From Leptasterias polaris (lineage: Eukaryota > Echinodermata > Asteroidea > Forcipulatida > Asteriidae): a stretch of 64,000 bases of DNA. A program made the translations under genes and the position numbers. This document shows positions 24,361-37,182 of this stretch, piece by piece. The first letter of the stretch is position 1. Each line of letters starts with the position of its first letter. The notes beneath the pieces were generated by a model. That model had not been told where the DNA came from, made no database searches, and saw only the letters and a list, made by a program, of their open reading frames with translations. The stretch spans positions 1,178,001 through 1,242,000 of the forward strand of contig JAZGTN010000009.1 of the NCBI GenBank assembly GCA_037783415.1, read 5' to 3'.

Positions 24361-25384
24361 GTGATGCGATCAAGCAAAATGAGTCGTTTGTCGACCCTTG
24401 TTTTGTTTGTTTTTTATACATCTGGAAAGAGCAAAAACTATGCTTTACTACTTTTAACACTCCATGTTTATAAAACCTTTTGTTCAAAAGTTGTGAAAGC
24501 AGAAACACCAAGTGATATGAGAAAATTAAACAAAGAGAAAGGGGTTTAAAACCCTTTTAGCGCGCACGCATACAGCCCGCAGGCGCCCTGCGTATTACTT
24601 TGAATACTGCGCCGAAACACCTTCGAAGTTTGACAAGTTGTATTTTTAGTTCTAAACATGCGATTAACATGCAGAAAACAGCCGTAGATAGAACGCTATC
24701 TCGACATGACAACAGTCTAAAAATAGCACATGGTGCCCATAAGCAAAAATCACCTCCAAAGGTTCAAAGGTCGGAAGTCCTATTATCACCAACGCATGTG
24801 AAGCACGAGTTGCTGTTCGTTCTCTGTTGATGTGCAGACCGTATTGTATGTACCATGTATCACACGCGCAATGTACACAGTAATGGCGACCTTCTGCTTC
24901 TTTCGCGATAAACTTATTGGTGTTTTTACACACGGAATACCGTGATGTGATAGAATTTTTCAAAGGGTTTGAGTTGCAGAAGTTATCTGTAGGTAACAGA
25001 GGCACTCGTATTCATTTTCAAAGGTATGTTGTGATTGTTTTCAATCACTTTTTTAGTATTTTTCCCCATTGAGATGACAGCACAGTTGAGAGAACTTGGT
25101 GTGCACAACTTTCCACGTAACAAACGTATGCAAACAATGTTTTCAAATTTTCGTTGATTTCTCTTTCTCTCACATGTACATTGGCAAATTTTATTTCCAT
25201 GCTAATTTTAACCCCTTAGTGATGTTATTTATCAGAAAGGAAGTCGCCAATGTAAAATAGATATATTTTGGCACTTGAATTTACAACAACAAAAAATGAA
25301 AAATTTACCCCTGTTGGCCTGTTTTGGCTTGTTTCTCCGTAATGAAATTTCCGACAAACGACTCATTTAGCTTGATCGCATCAC
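24361..25384. mobile_element. Foldback element with 33-bp TIRs
   Basis: GTGATGCGATCAAGCAAAAT and the next 13 bases match 25352-25384 in reverse complement with one mismatch. The 1.0-kb interior is AT-rich with no convincing ORF. It ends 38 bp before a possible exon at 25423. Confidence 0.75.
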
Positions 25385-25422
25385 AAATGCTTAAATGACC
25401 AAATTTTTCATTTCAATTTCAG

Positions 25423-25488
25423 ATAATGTTCAACCATATCGAAGCCATCTTGGATAGTTTGATTATCCTGTGCATTGACCCGATTGCA
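25423..25488 (+). other. Possible downstream exon of the left gene
   Basis: A 66-nt interval has a good acceptor (TTTCAATTTCAG ending 25422) and a good donor (GCA before GTGAGT). Only one frame is open: IMFNHIEAILDSLIILCIDP. It lies directly after a foldback element, so exon-like appearance could be chance. If joined to the stop-bearing exon it would be 3' UTR. If joined through a weak internal donor at 23899 it would be coding. Confidence 0.3.
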
Positions 25489-27624
25489 GTGAGTAAACAA
25501 CAACATTTAAGGTAAACAACTTTAAAGGTAACATCTTATAGTCAACATCTTTGCATCAACAAGAAGCATACAGTAGATTAACAGCAGAAGTTCTAAATGA
25601 AGGTAAACTTTCCGAGAATTGCATCAACTTGGGTTGAATATGCAACAAAACGTTCATCACGACCCCAAAAACAATAACAGGAAGAGCACTGGTTTACCAA
25701 CAAACAAGAAAATAACAGCAACACAAGGAAGCCATTGTTATTCAAACGTCATTACCCAAAACGTTTTACTCATTTGTGACACAGGTTAACTGCCTGCCAG
25801 TGAAAGGATTCGAACCTCGTCTGATGTTTTATATATGTAGATTGTATTTAGTAATGTTTTTGCTGTGCAATTGATCACTTTGTAGAAACAAAGATGATTA
25901 CCCCTCTCCTACCCTCAGTTTCAAAAACACAAAAATAACTTCAATATTTTTGATAAAATTCAATACAAAATGGATTTTTAAGGAATCGCTCAAGTTGGAT
26001 TTGAACCTAGGTCCGGTGAATTGGTTGATATTGGTTGCTTAGTATTAATGGCAGTGGTTGAATCTTCTAACATGTCCAACTGCCATGGGCTTTAAACAAC
26101 ATGAAATAAGTGGGCCTTGAACCGGTGAAACGGTATCTCGGTCAAATTGAGTAAAACTGCTGGTAAGCACAATGACTTGCTAGGCAAAGAAAGAGTGCTG
26201 AAAAGAAGCAGGGTACCAACCAAAATGCTGGATGATTATTACCTTTTAACGTTTACATGGTCTCTGGTATAGTCTGGCAGCAATTTGTGCGGCCTTGCCT
26301 TGTATCTCCTCTTAAGGTGTTGTGTTATGGTTGCTCCACCTCAGGAAAAAATTCTTAACAATCTCCACCAGATTTGATTATTCGGCGCCAGGATTGTCAT
26401 TTATGGCGGACATAATGCATTATAAATACTATTAAGAAAATAAGGTCTTGTTCCCATTGTCATCAAACTTCTAAGCATTCAAACTTGCTAAACTTGTTAA
26501 GTCAGTAGAAATGGTAACCATCCAGATGCCATTGTAATGTACGTTGCTTGCCAGTCACTTTCTCCTCGTTAACTTTTGAGGTTTTGCTCAATAGCGAAAC
26601 AAAAACAAGTACATATTCTTGCTTACCAGAAACGGAGACCAGCTAATAATGCCATGTAAAGTTTTGTACATTGCTGGAAGCTGGTTCCTTCAGATAAATG
26701 TTTATTTCACTAAACGAGTAGCAATAAATCTGGTAAGCATTTCAGTTTTGCTCAGCAGTTTTGTGAGATAAGTCCCAGAACTGATTAAGTTAAATGATGA
26801 AATAGTGTTAAATGAATTTAAAGGCTAAGTTTCCAGTTGAAACGGGCAAAAAGGTAGCATTACAATATGTGGGTGTTGTTAACCACAAACTGGGACAAAA
26901 TATTCAATATAAGGTGGTGATCTCTATATTAGATAAAGCACTCATTTTGTACAACCTGTAATATACTGATCCTTATATTGTGCAAGTAGTTTTTCAAGTA
27001 TTTAGCCAATTTCAGTGATGAAGGAGTGCTGGTTTTGCGGTAACTACATGTATAGTGTTTCGATCATGATCTTAATCCTAGGTTTATTTTAATGGCTCTG
27101 CTTAACGGTGAATTCTGCGATAACGGTGAATTCTGCGATAACGGCCTTACACAACCCATGGAAGTACGCTTTGAATTTGAACACACTTCTGTCTCGTTCA
27201 TTTACATAGTAATAGAAGTAAAAGCTTTCTGGGGTTTTCAAATTTGGAAACAGTTTTTCAAAAGTTCAGTTTCTAAATTTCTAACCCAGTTTCAAATTTG
27301 GACAGCCAGTTTCCAAGGTTAGGCACCCAGTTTTGGGGTGGTTTTTGGGGGGTATTTTTTGTGCGATTTGGGGGATTTTGGTGTTCAGCCTCTTTTCCAG
27401 CAGTAAAGATCGTGCAACAAGATTTTACCTCAGTTTGTCGACAATACAGTTGTGTGTTTGGGAAAAGGGAAGATTTTTGTGTGGAGATGGGAACACATCA
27501 CGGTCAATTAACTGCGTCTGTCATTTGAAGAACTGTGTTGTAATATGGTATCTCCCTATTTAGTATAAATTGTGACATGATTAAAATAAATGGTTTCTGG
27601 TCAGCATGGTGCATCAATATGGGG

Positions 27625-27800
27625 CCCCAACTTCATGAAGTTATCAGGAAATGGTGCTTAGCAAATCTAACAGCTAAGCAAAATAATAAAGCCGGGTACC
27701 AGTCACTCTAACAGTCATTACATTACATTTTGGCAGGTAACTCATTTCTGCTAAGCATGATGCTTCGGTACTTAACAAATTGCTCACCAGCTTGAATGAA
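27625..27800. mobile_element. Decayed GGGCCCAATTTCAT-family element
   Basis: GGGGCCCCAACTTCATGAAG start, GGGTACCAGTCAC and GGCAGGTAACTCATTTCTGC interior. The right end is poorly kept. Confidence 0.5.
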
Positions 27801-28095
27801 ATAGAATCAAGAGCTGCAAGTTGAATTGTTGAATTTAAAAACCTTTTGTCTCAGATCATTATGGTTGCTGCTTAATTTATTTCAGTGCTCGGATATTTTC
27901 TAAAGATATCCTTGTTTTATTTAACATTTTGGTTTTTAATGAAATTATCATTCATTTGCCAACTTTGTTTGTCAACTTTGTTGCCAAAGTTGCTTTTGAA
28001 TTAATGGAAGAACATCCTAGCCTTATTTATAGTTACAACAAAGAGGCTGGTAATTATGGTGTTTAAATTGATTAATTATCTGTCATGTAAAGATT

Positions 28096-28153
28096 CCCCC
28101 TACCATCAATCAACCAGTCAATCAACCAATCAATCAACCAGTCAATCAATCAA
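28096..28153. repeat. CAAT-rich simple repeat
   Basis: Alternating AATCAACCAGTC and AATCAACC/AATCAATC words repeat over about 55 bp. Confidence 0.85.
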
Positions 28154-28489
28154 TGATAACAATAGACCCTGCAAGTCTTGTGCATACCAGAACATTTTGG
28201 GGCTCCTTGGGTTTTACAGTTTATGGCAAACCTTACAGTACTGGGTGGTGTTTTTGAGGCAACCATCTACTTGTCCCATGGTAGCAATATCATAAAAGCA
28301 GAATTCCCACAAATCGGACAAGTCACAAATCAGTTTGCTGCAACCAGAAACCATTATTTTTTTCTTAAATACCCGATACTTGTGACCGTTATGGTTTTCA
28401 AGAAAAGGCCCTCATTTTACCGAATGATGAAATTGTGTTGTGATATTCACTAATGCTGTAAAAATAAATAACTTATTACATTTTTTCAG

Positions 28490-28640
28490 GACTGTTTGTA
28501 ATTCCCTAGATTTATCCTACATATTTTTGCATTTTACAAAAATGTTTGTATACAATAGAATATAACTGATACTATATGTCAGATGAGATAAGGAAAATTT
28601 AGAAATTTAAACAAAATAAATATTTGTTGTTTGTTTGTCA
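28490..28640 (+). other. Possible 3' terminal exon with polyadenylation signal
   Basis: A run TTACATTTTTTCAG ends at 28489. It is followed in phase 0 by GAC TGT TTG TAA, and an AATAAA occurs at 28615-28620. This would make a short terminal exon after the candidate exon at 25423-25488. Everything here is inference from signals; the region is AT-rich and such signals are common by chance. Confidence 0.22.
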
Positions 28641-31260
28641 AATTGTAATTTTATTTTTAGTGATGAGCACATGATGTAGTTTGTTTTACTGTGTTGTTTT
28701 TATTACAACACTTCTGTTTTGTTTTGTTCACTTGTGTATGAGTACCTAATATATAATAAGTCTGACTCTGATTTCTGATCTGATTTTGTCCCTCAAAAAA
28801 ATAAGCAAAACTGTCATTAAATATCCTGAAAAGTCTATTAAAGCCTACACCATACGTACATATTGGTCAGTCCTTGTACTCAATAAAGTTTAGCCACTTT
28901 TTTCCAAGGGGCCACGTATCTGCAAAAAAGACCAGTGCTTCAGTTGGGTAGAAAATAGTACCAAGTAGTAAACCCTGCGGAACTCTAATCCAAAATCAGC
29001 ATCATTAAAGAGAAAAGCATAGCAAGGAGTAATGCTAGCACTCCAAATTCATAGATTTGTTTACTCAAAATATTCTTTCAGAAGATAACTTACAAATTGC
29101 TATTTTAAAGTATATCTTGACTCCCTTTGCACATAACATAGACAACTTCTAATTGTCATCAGCAGATATATACAACTTCCATCGTAAAGACAAAGCCATA
29201 ACTGATAAAGTGCAAAAAATAGTATAATCATTTCCGGTGTAGAAACTAGTGTACAAAATAGGGCCTACCATGAAACCCTGCGGAACCCAAACCCAACCTC
29301 AGCTAGCAGCAATTATAATGTCATCAAAAGAATCGCTAAGTACTGTCACTCAAATGCATATCAACTCTTTTTTTTAACCTTAAATGAAATATCACCGTAC
29401 ACGTGAAACATTCAAGTGATTGTTAAATAACTGAAACTTAGCAAACACATGCACAGTAAAGCATAGATACAATATCTTCAGTACTATATGTCAACGTCAT
29501 GTTTTGTAGTCAACCAGCACCCTGTGGTGCAGCACTATGAGGGAATGGTAATCATGTTATAGGTTACTCCTGTTACACATTACTAACATTACTTGTTACT
29601 CGTGTTACACGTTGCTTGTGTTACATGTTACTTGTGTTACATGTTTTCAAGATTTCTGAATGATTTACGGGACTTGTAGTTTTGAAATTTGCTGTAACGT
29701 TTTTTAAATGTCAATCCTCAAAAAATCATAAAGAAAAACAGTTCTGATTGTGTGTGTGGGTGGTTAATGCTACCCGAGTCATGGTGGAATGCCAATAATA
29801 TAGGCCTACTCGCATTTTTCTTTTTGTCTGGCCTCACTGTAACATTGCACATCGTTGTTGATTCGTTTAAATAGCTCCTTTATTTGTATATTTCAGTAGA
29901 CGCAATGGCTTTCTAGTTGTAGGGAAACCTCATGCACTGTATGTATATTGTAGTTTAGATGTTTTTACTTCGATCGAACCCCTTGACTATCCTTTTGGTC
30001 AGAACCTTATTTTGTAGTGAATGAGAATTTGATATGAGATTTCACAGGTTGAGTAAAGATTAGTGAAGTGTATTTGTTGATTTTATTCATATTTATTTGT
30101 GTATTTGCAATGCATTTTTAATGTTTTAAGGTTGATTTAACTGTTGTTTTGTTTTATTTAATGCATGTTAAATGCACAGTAAATTGTAAAGTCGAATATT
30201 GCCAGTGGGGACTATTTCTGTCGAGAAGGCTGTAGACTTCACAAATCCCAACTTATTATTAATTGCTGCTCATGAATACTCAATAGCTATAACTAAGGTC
30301 AACAGAGCATTGCTGCTTATGAATATTCAACAGCTTAAGTCAAACAGCCAGTGCTGCTATCCAATTAAGCAGTGATGATTGGGGGTTTTAAATGCTGTTT
30401 TCTCAAATTTGACAGTGTTTCAGACATAAATATTTTCTTTGGAGAATTTGTACTAGTCCTTTATAGTCACTGAGCTTTCATATTGAAACGATTATGAATT
30501 CCTTTTTAATGATTTACCGATACTTTGTCGTTAAGGGTGTGTGCAATTTTGTAGCCGTTAGTAATTATTGATGTCTTGGTTGTTGCACTTCTAAGTTTAA
30601 TAAGTTGAGGGTTTTTTCCGTCAGTAGAAAGAATATTGAGTTGTGCACTTGCTTTGTTTTGTTTACCAATGTAAACATTATTAATGTGTCATTGCAGTTT
30701 TATTTAACTTCTTTTTATGTTTTTTTTTAGATATGTAAATTGCAGAATGTATTACCAATTAATTCATTTCATTTCATTTATTAATTCTGGTTGTGAAGCC
30801 AAGGATTCCTCAGAAATTCAACCTCGTTCCCTTATCACTGATACCATCAGCTGAGTAGAGCATCAAATACAAGGCGATTGAAATCACTTGTCCAGAAGAT
30901 TAACGAAGTGTTTAGACAGACTAGGCAGCCCGCAGGTATTGTAAAGAGTCTGATCTCGGGCGAGATTTTGTGAATTTCAAGATAAGAAAAAAGTTGTGTT
31001 TCGTAGAAACGTAGGGACGTATACCAAGTGTATAGTAATCCACATGTTATCGAGGGTTATCCAAGCCAACCCTTATATCAAAACTTTGTGTAAGATCTCG
31101 ATTAGTTTGATTGCACTGAGACGTTTCCATTTGCAACAGAGAGGGGGAAATGGGAACATCTTTAAAAGATCAACATGGACGAAATCACTCAAACTGATAT
31201 GGCTATTTATTCTTGTTAATTGTGTGTCAAGTTAATTTCGTTCAAGTTATCTTTTAAGAT

Positions 31261-31723
31261 GATTTGGGGCTGAACAAAGACAAATTGACTAGAGCTAGAT
31301 TTGAACCAACGACCTCCGTATTAGCATACCGGCGCTCTACCAACTGAGCTATTTAGCCCTATGTTGGCAGTCTCCCTAGTTTTTCAATATCTTTGTCAAT
31401 ATATTTTAAGATATCAAATAATAAACCGAAGGGAAACTTACTGGTTTATTATTTGGTATTTGATATAAAAAGTCGCATCCCCCTAAGGTGATCCCCTGGC
31501 TGCCGCTTCCAAGGTCGTTATACTTGGGTGTTATCCCTGGCTACACGGCAGTTTACGGTTGAATGGCTTCTGACTGGCACCCCGAACAAAGATATTGACA
31601 AAATAGGGAGACCGCCAGCATAGGGCTAGATAGCTCAGTTGGTATAGAGCGCCGGTACGTTAAACCGGAGGTCGTTGGTTCAAATCCCGCTCTTGTCAAT
31701 TTTTCTTTGTTCAACCCAAAATC
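31261..31723. mobile_element. Inverted-repeat element with two head-to-head tRNA-Asn-like arms
   Basis: A minus-strand tRNA-like sequence (31290-31360) and a plus-strand one (31621-31697) face outward from a 260-bp spacer. Both show TAGCTCAGTTGGTA box A and a GGTTCAAATC-type box B. The right copy has a GTT anticodon loop (ACGTTAA). The inverted symmetry continues into GATTTGGGGCTGAACAAAGA and TCTTTGTTCAACCCAAAATC. Acceptor stems do not pair, so these are not functional tRNA genes. Confidence 0.75.
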
Positions 31724-33049
31724 ATTTATATTTGAAGATGTCACAAATCATCCCCGAAATCGAGATTGGGTTGGGATGCATAGCGATGCGTGTGTAGGAA
31801 ACATGCCCCCATTCCTCCATGCATTCGCCTCCTTCGCTTTTCACAAGCTGATAAAGTGCAATGGAGATATAAATTAATTTCTACCTCGATACATCAACAT
31901 CACGTTCCCCCTTGCTGATTGTGGTTCGTGCGCGCGTTTGCTCTCCCCCTGCCCGTTCCCGGTAGATTAAGACAAACAAAACAGTAGAGTTTTTTTTCTT
32001 TTCAAAAAGGCCCCACGTGCATCAGTGTTGTTTCCTGCTTCGAGAGCGTCAGAAGAACGAAGAAAAAACACTTACGATGACAAAACCATGAATAGACTCT
32101 TATCAATGGGTTATTTTAAGAACGTCTAATAATGCGTTATTCTTATCTATGAAGCGATCAAAAATTGTGCGATCTGATTAGTCTCCATTACAAACAGTCT
32201 GGGGACCGCTTTGCTTTCAGTCTTCCGGTAGTTGTTCGGTTTGACGCTGCTAAATCCAGGTCTGTTATCGTGTTCAAGATCTCTTAACAAACTGCGCCTT
32301 GTGAGGAGGTGTCGGGAAAAGGAGTTCTCTAGCTCTATGATGGCTTCGGTATTCCTTGGACACGGGGGAAACGAGTGGTCGGAACTCTTTGTTGCAAAAG
32401 GGTTGTTTTGCATTTACGTTCACTACAGATTTATTTTGTTATATTCAGCAACAGAAGACAATATTATTTCTTCATAATGTTTACCGGGGGCTTAAATACC
32501 AACAGTTCTTTGGTGTAGTCACGTAGCTTGACATCTTCCCTTTATTTATTTATAAGGTCAAATATCATAGCATTATGATATTTTACATCACAAGTTATAA
32601 AGAAGATACATCGGTTGAAAGACAATCTGGGAAAACATGTTTCACTCGTTATAAGCACATTGTTCAATAAAGGGCAAGATCGTCTTAAAATTCTAGCAAA
32701 CATAAAAACATTGTTGCGGTGGTTAGTGTATTAAATGGTGTAGGACAAAAAGTAGGTATGTTTGCAGAGTTTTGAAATAGTGGAGCAATAATATGTTTGT
32801 TTTTGTTTGTTTCACAACAGATAAGTCAGACTGTTTTCGTGGGTGGGGAGGGGTCATGGTTTTCGTTCAGAAGAAGAAAGGTTGAAATTACCAATTATGC
32901 GTACTTACTTTCCCTTCTTTTACTTTTTTGGACGATTTTATTTTACAAAATTACGGCAAAATAAATAGGCCCTATAATTTGATTTTATGTTGTTGAAACC
33001 CTGTCGCTAAAAATCGTACCGTAGCATTATGAACACACCGATCGTCGTT

Positions 33050-33300
33050 AAGGGGATAATCTTGTACGGATTGAGAGCCATGACGTAACAATGGGCTTTT
33101 AGGTTTCGCTGCATGAATCCCTATTGGTTCGAAGGTTCTTCTGGTTTATCCAATCAGGGAAGGGGAAGGCGGATTGAGGCGTGTTCGTACACCCAATCTT
33201 CTTTTCGGCCCTACCCCCTGCGCGCATGCGCAATGTTTTGTCGTTTTTTTAAGTTTTAGTCTTTTCCATTTGCCCTGTAAAACACATTGGAATACTTTTG
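33050..33300. promoter_or_regulatory. Candidate promoter with NRF1 site and CCAAT boxes
   Basis: A perfect palindromic NRF1 consensus GCGCATGCGC sits at 33222-33231. CCAAT boxes in both orientations lie upstream (CTATTGG near 33121, CCAATCAG near 33150, CCAAT near 33193). This combination is typical of housekeeping promoters. No coding exon follows convincingly on either strand within 3 kb. Confidence 0.4.
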
Positions 33301-34535
33301 GATTTTGAGGGGAAAATTGAAGATAATTTCATCTAAAAGTTCACTTTGTATTAAAGTTGGCTGCGCTTCAATAATATTTCCAGGCCAGCATTGATCTGTG
33401 CCCCACGGAGCCAGGCCCATTTGCGGGTCAGTGAGACCCGTTTATGGTCGCCTTAGCCAGGAATACGGGTCAAGAAACACATTTATGAACCTAACCGGAT
33501 CGTTCTGACCCGTTGGTGAGTGAGCTGACGTAAAAATCAGTCTACCCCTCCCCTCTCCCAAAGGTCCCCCTGGTATGACCGATTCTGACCTGATGTTGGT
33601 ATCAAGAAAATTTTCTGTCTAAATACCTGTCATCTTTGAGAATTTGAATTCAAGCCTCTTGCAGTGTCTCTTGCAGCAGGCGTCATTGTCAATAACATAA
33701 AATGGAGGCAAAACAGGAATCAAAATGTACTCGCCGTTCTTCACTTTCAAGTTTGCAATGATGTGCTTACGACAATGTTTTACTCGGAGCTAGATGGGTG
33801 AACGGACTCTTTCAAATATACTCTCTCAAAACAACAACAACAGAACAACATAACAACAACACTATAGAGACTCCATTCGGGGCAGCATTAAAAGGACCTG
33901 TGCAAGCGACTGGAAAGAGTGTACATTTTATAATTTATTTCATTATTGGTATTGCTATTTGTAGACTAATTTTGTCATTTTAATTGGTTTGTTTATTGCA
34001 ATCATATAATGATTTCTCTACGTGTATTAATTTGTAAGTTTAGTGTGAAGGTTTGAGAGTTTTGTGGAATTATTAAAAACAATCTGAAGATACCGAACGA
34101 GTGCAGATTTCTCTTTCAGTTTTCTCGCTGTTTTCTTATAGAAGCTTGAAAGATATGAAACTGATTTGTAAAAGGCATAAAATGATTGACTTGTTAAAGA
34201 GGAAGGGAAATGTCAAACTCAATTTTGTGGTGTGCTTATTTTCCTGTAGATAGAGTCCTCATGTGAGTGGGGAAAAAATTTACAAGTCTCTAACCTCGCG
34301 TTTAAATGGTCTAAGGTGCCATTGCATTCGGAACCTTTTCCAGTGCAAATTTTGTCAACGTCGAAAACATCCGATGACGTCATTCTGAGAAAAATGGGTG
34401 ACTACATTTTTGTACGGGGTGGTTTATTTCTCTTTAATCTGGAAGCTTAGGCCGTATCCGAATTGGCGGCTATGGCTACGGCTTTGGCTGTTACTAAGGA
34501 CATCCTATTGAATGATGATGTGGTGATCCATCAAT

Positions 34536-34705
34536 AGCCGTAGCCAGGGGCGGCGCCAGGGTATTTGTATGGGGGGGGGGGGGGGGGGGGGTGTTGAGTC
34601 TTAGCACTAAAGGCATGGGATTTAGGAAGCCCGCCTAAGGGCCCCTGGTGGGGTCCAAGGAGGGAGCCCTTGGCGGGGGTTGAGGGTGCGAGTCCCCCGA
34701 GCATG
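34536..34705. repeat. GC-rich dispersed repeat with poly-G
   Basis: AGCCAGGGGCGGCGCCAGGG, a 21-G run, then GGCGGGGGTTGAGGGTGCGA and GTCCCCCGAGC. This looks like a mobile-element fragment of a type common in animal genomes, not a gene. Confidence 0.5.
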
Positions 34706-35046
34706 TTTTTTTTCACTATTTTCTCCTGAACTCAGAACTCAGAACTCAAATTTTCACAGGTTTGTTATTTCTTGTTTATGGTTGATCAACAAAACATGAA
34801 CACTGTGTGCGACCATTGTGTCAGCTCTACCAACCTTGTATAACACCTTCAAGAAGTGATGGATGCACTGAAATAAATGAGCCTGTTTTTAGAGCAGACT
34901 AAATGTGAGGCTAGAGTTTCCTTTCAACAAAATAAAGCAGCCGCTGCTTGATCATAAAAGGCAGGTTTTATCATTTAAAAATTTCTGAAGAAAACATTGT
35001 TAAGTTTTTAAGATGTTTTATTTATTTATTTATTTTTTCGGGGGTG

Positions 35047-35151
35047 TTAAAACAAATTATATAGGCCTATATACATATAGGCCTATATACATATAGGTAT
35101 ATATATATATATATATAAGTGATTTACCAAATTCAGTATAATTTGTTTTAA
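35047..35151. mobile_element. Short AT-rich TIR element
   Basis: TTAAAACAAATTATA and TATAATTTGTTTTAA are exact 15-bp inverted ends around TA and ATATAGGCCTATATAC repeats. Confidence 0.7.
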
Positions 35152-36378
35152 GTAAAACTTTTAACGTTCGCAGACCTGGTTTATTGACTTCACTCACTGT
35201 CTTATAAATATTTACAAAAAGTGCTTTGCACGTGTGAACACTGTCTTAAACCCCCCGCACTATATGACACTCGTTTTAACCTTGAAAGAGTATAACTACT
35301 TGATATTACCGTGAGTCATTGACGTCGATTGTGATGCAGTTGAATTCAAAAGAATCTCCTATTCATTGATCAAATGTTTTTCTGAATAATTGAAGTTTTC
35401 ATGAGATTGTTACAAACTAATGACATTTCAATCTAGCAATAATGTTATTGGCATATTTTGACAAACTTGGACAATATTATTTTAATAGTTACCCTAGAAA
35501 AAGCATTGCCAGTTAGATCTCAAATCTCCATAGGATGTTTTTTAGTCGGTGTATTTTTTTTTCTTGGTAACACTTTGCCCAACCATTGAAATCTTTTCTT
35601 AGAGAGAGTGGTAGATTTGAACAAAAGACTCACGCAATTCGATTCCGAATCCGAAAGGTCAAACTGAGTTGTTTTGTCGAGTAGAAAAATTCCGCTAGAT
35701 TAAAATCTATTAGGGCGAATTTGAGTATTATAGCCCCATAACTTCAACGGACAAAAAATGACATTATCGTCTCAGCACAAAAAACAGTTCCGCTCGGGAC
35801 TGCCTCGCCATCCGATTGAAAATAAGGATATTAAATTATACAAAAGATACCGGGAAGAGAAGTGAAACGATTGTGTGCTCTGAAAGGAGAGAAGCTGAAG
35901 CGAATGTTAAAAGAGAGCAGGCTCGAGCGATCGAAATTCGAAATGTCACGCGCAAGGCTTTGATACAACGAGGTATCAAATTCGACTATGAATGCTAAAT
36001 TGGGGAGATCCACTTTTACTACCCGTGATGTAAACAGGACAAACCAAGAGCCCTATAATTAACTTCAATACACACATATAGCCATCACTCATACCGTCGT
36101 TTATTCCAGGATCCTCTAGCGCCACATCTTTTTATCCGGAATGTATATAAGTTGTCTGCTGCGAAGCTAAAGCTGCCTATATTTGGCGGGAAAATTCGGA
36201 GTGTTTGACGTCAGAGGTGTGAGAGCGAAACCGAAAGACGAACACAGAATCTGTGCGAACGTAAAAGGCTGCATTGTAATGACGGGAAATGACGGCTTAC
36301 TGAAGAGGGAATAAATCATGTATTGAGCCAATCTCACCGTTTGTATTTGTAACTTATATCGATTTGTTTGTGAAGGAC

Positions 36379-36502
36379 AGGTCCTAATTTCATGGCTCTG
36401 CTTACAGCAGAATATTGTTCTTGTGTCCCATAGAACCATGTGCTTTACAGGGTGCCGTAAGCTCAGAACTCCGTGGAAGCAGGGCCATGGAATTGGAACC
36501 TG
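36379..36502. mobile_element. Short GGGCCCAATTTCAT-family element
   Basis: AGGTCCTAATTTCATGGCTC and GGGCCATGGAATTGGAACCT form imperfect TIRs on a 124-bp element. Confidence 0.7.
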
Positions 36503-37043
36503 ATGTGTAGCGCAACCAGGGAAGGAGGTTGTGGTGGTGATTTGGTAGAGCATTCCACCAAAGTAGCCAAGACTTTTTGAAGTTACGTTTTTTTATCTTA
36601 AAATCATTCAGGAATTGAATCACCAAATCAACCCGATTATACTATTCTGATACCTATGTAGAGAAGATCATGAAAAAAGTCAGTTTGAGAAGGAAGGAAA
36701 ACAAATTAGGAAAAGCGCTTTCTATCAGAGCGGGATTAAAAACCCAATTCACTTGCAAGACCGGGCTTCGAACCCGCAGAGGTAAATGTCAGAGACGAGG
36801 CCACTAAGCCAACTGTACTTACCAACTTAAGACAATATAAACACTTTAGGGTGAAGGTGAACTCATGCACAAATATTTATATTATTTATCTTTTTGTGGT
36901 AGGCCTATTCATTAATTTTATTAATTCAGTTAGTTTGTGACTGATGCAAAGTCCTACCTGCACACACAGTGCGGCGCGGTGTGATCACTGACGACCGTAT
37001 AACACATTGCTCATTTGCATATGATCACGTGCCCGTGAGCAAA

Positions 37044-37182
37044 ATGTTAAGTCAATGGCGGCACAAAGTTCGTCTGTTTTTCAAAGTGGTGCTTAAAATG
37101 GAAGAGTTGACGTTTTCTGGACATGTGAGAAGCAACCAGTCACGAAGCTGGAATGACCCCTACAAAGTGGAACATCTTAAAG
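37044..37182 (+). CDS. Possible first coding exon, unrecognised
   Basis: Two in-frame ATGs (37044 and 37098) lead into MEELTFSGHVRSNQSRSWND and VEHLKG, ending at a donor AAAG before GTAATT in phase 1. An octamer ATTTGCAT (37013-37020) and an E-box CACGTG lie just upstream. No partner exon is visible downstream, and the flanks are full of mobile-element debris, so this may be chance. Confidence 0.3.

Larger units (their letters stand above)
25490..31250. other. AT-rich region with diffuse repeats, no supported gene
   Basis: It holds decayed GGGCCCAATTTCAT-family copies (26.1-26.8, 27.6-27.8 kb), an 18-bp duplication GGTGAATTCTGCGATAAC near 27104, the CAAT repeat and a GTTAC-rich stretch (29.57-29.65 kb). 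Apart from the weak terminal exon candidate I see no gene. Confidence 0.5.

Noticed and set aside
31621..31697. Functional tRNA-Asn gene
   Set aside because: The GTT anticodon loop is present, but position 33 is not T and the T and acceptor stems do not pair.
36167..36553. 128-codon open frame on the minus strand
   Set aside because: Runs through a short TIR element (36379-36502) and has no recognisable domain.
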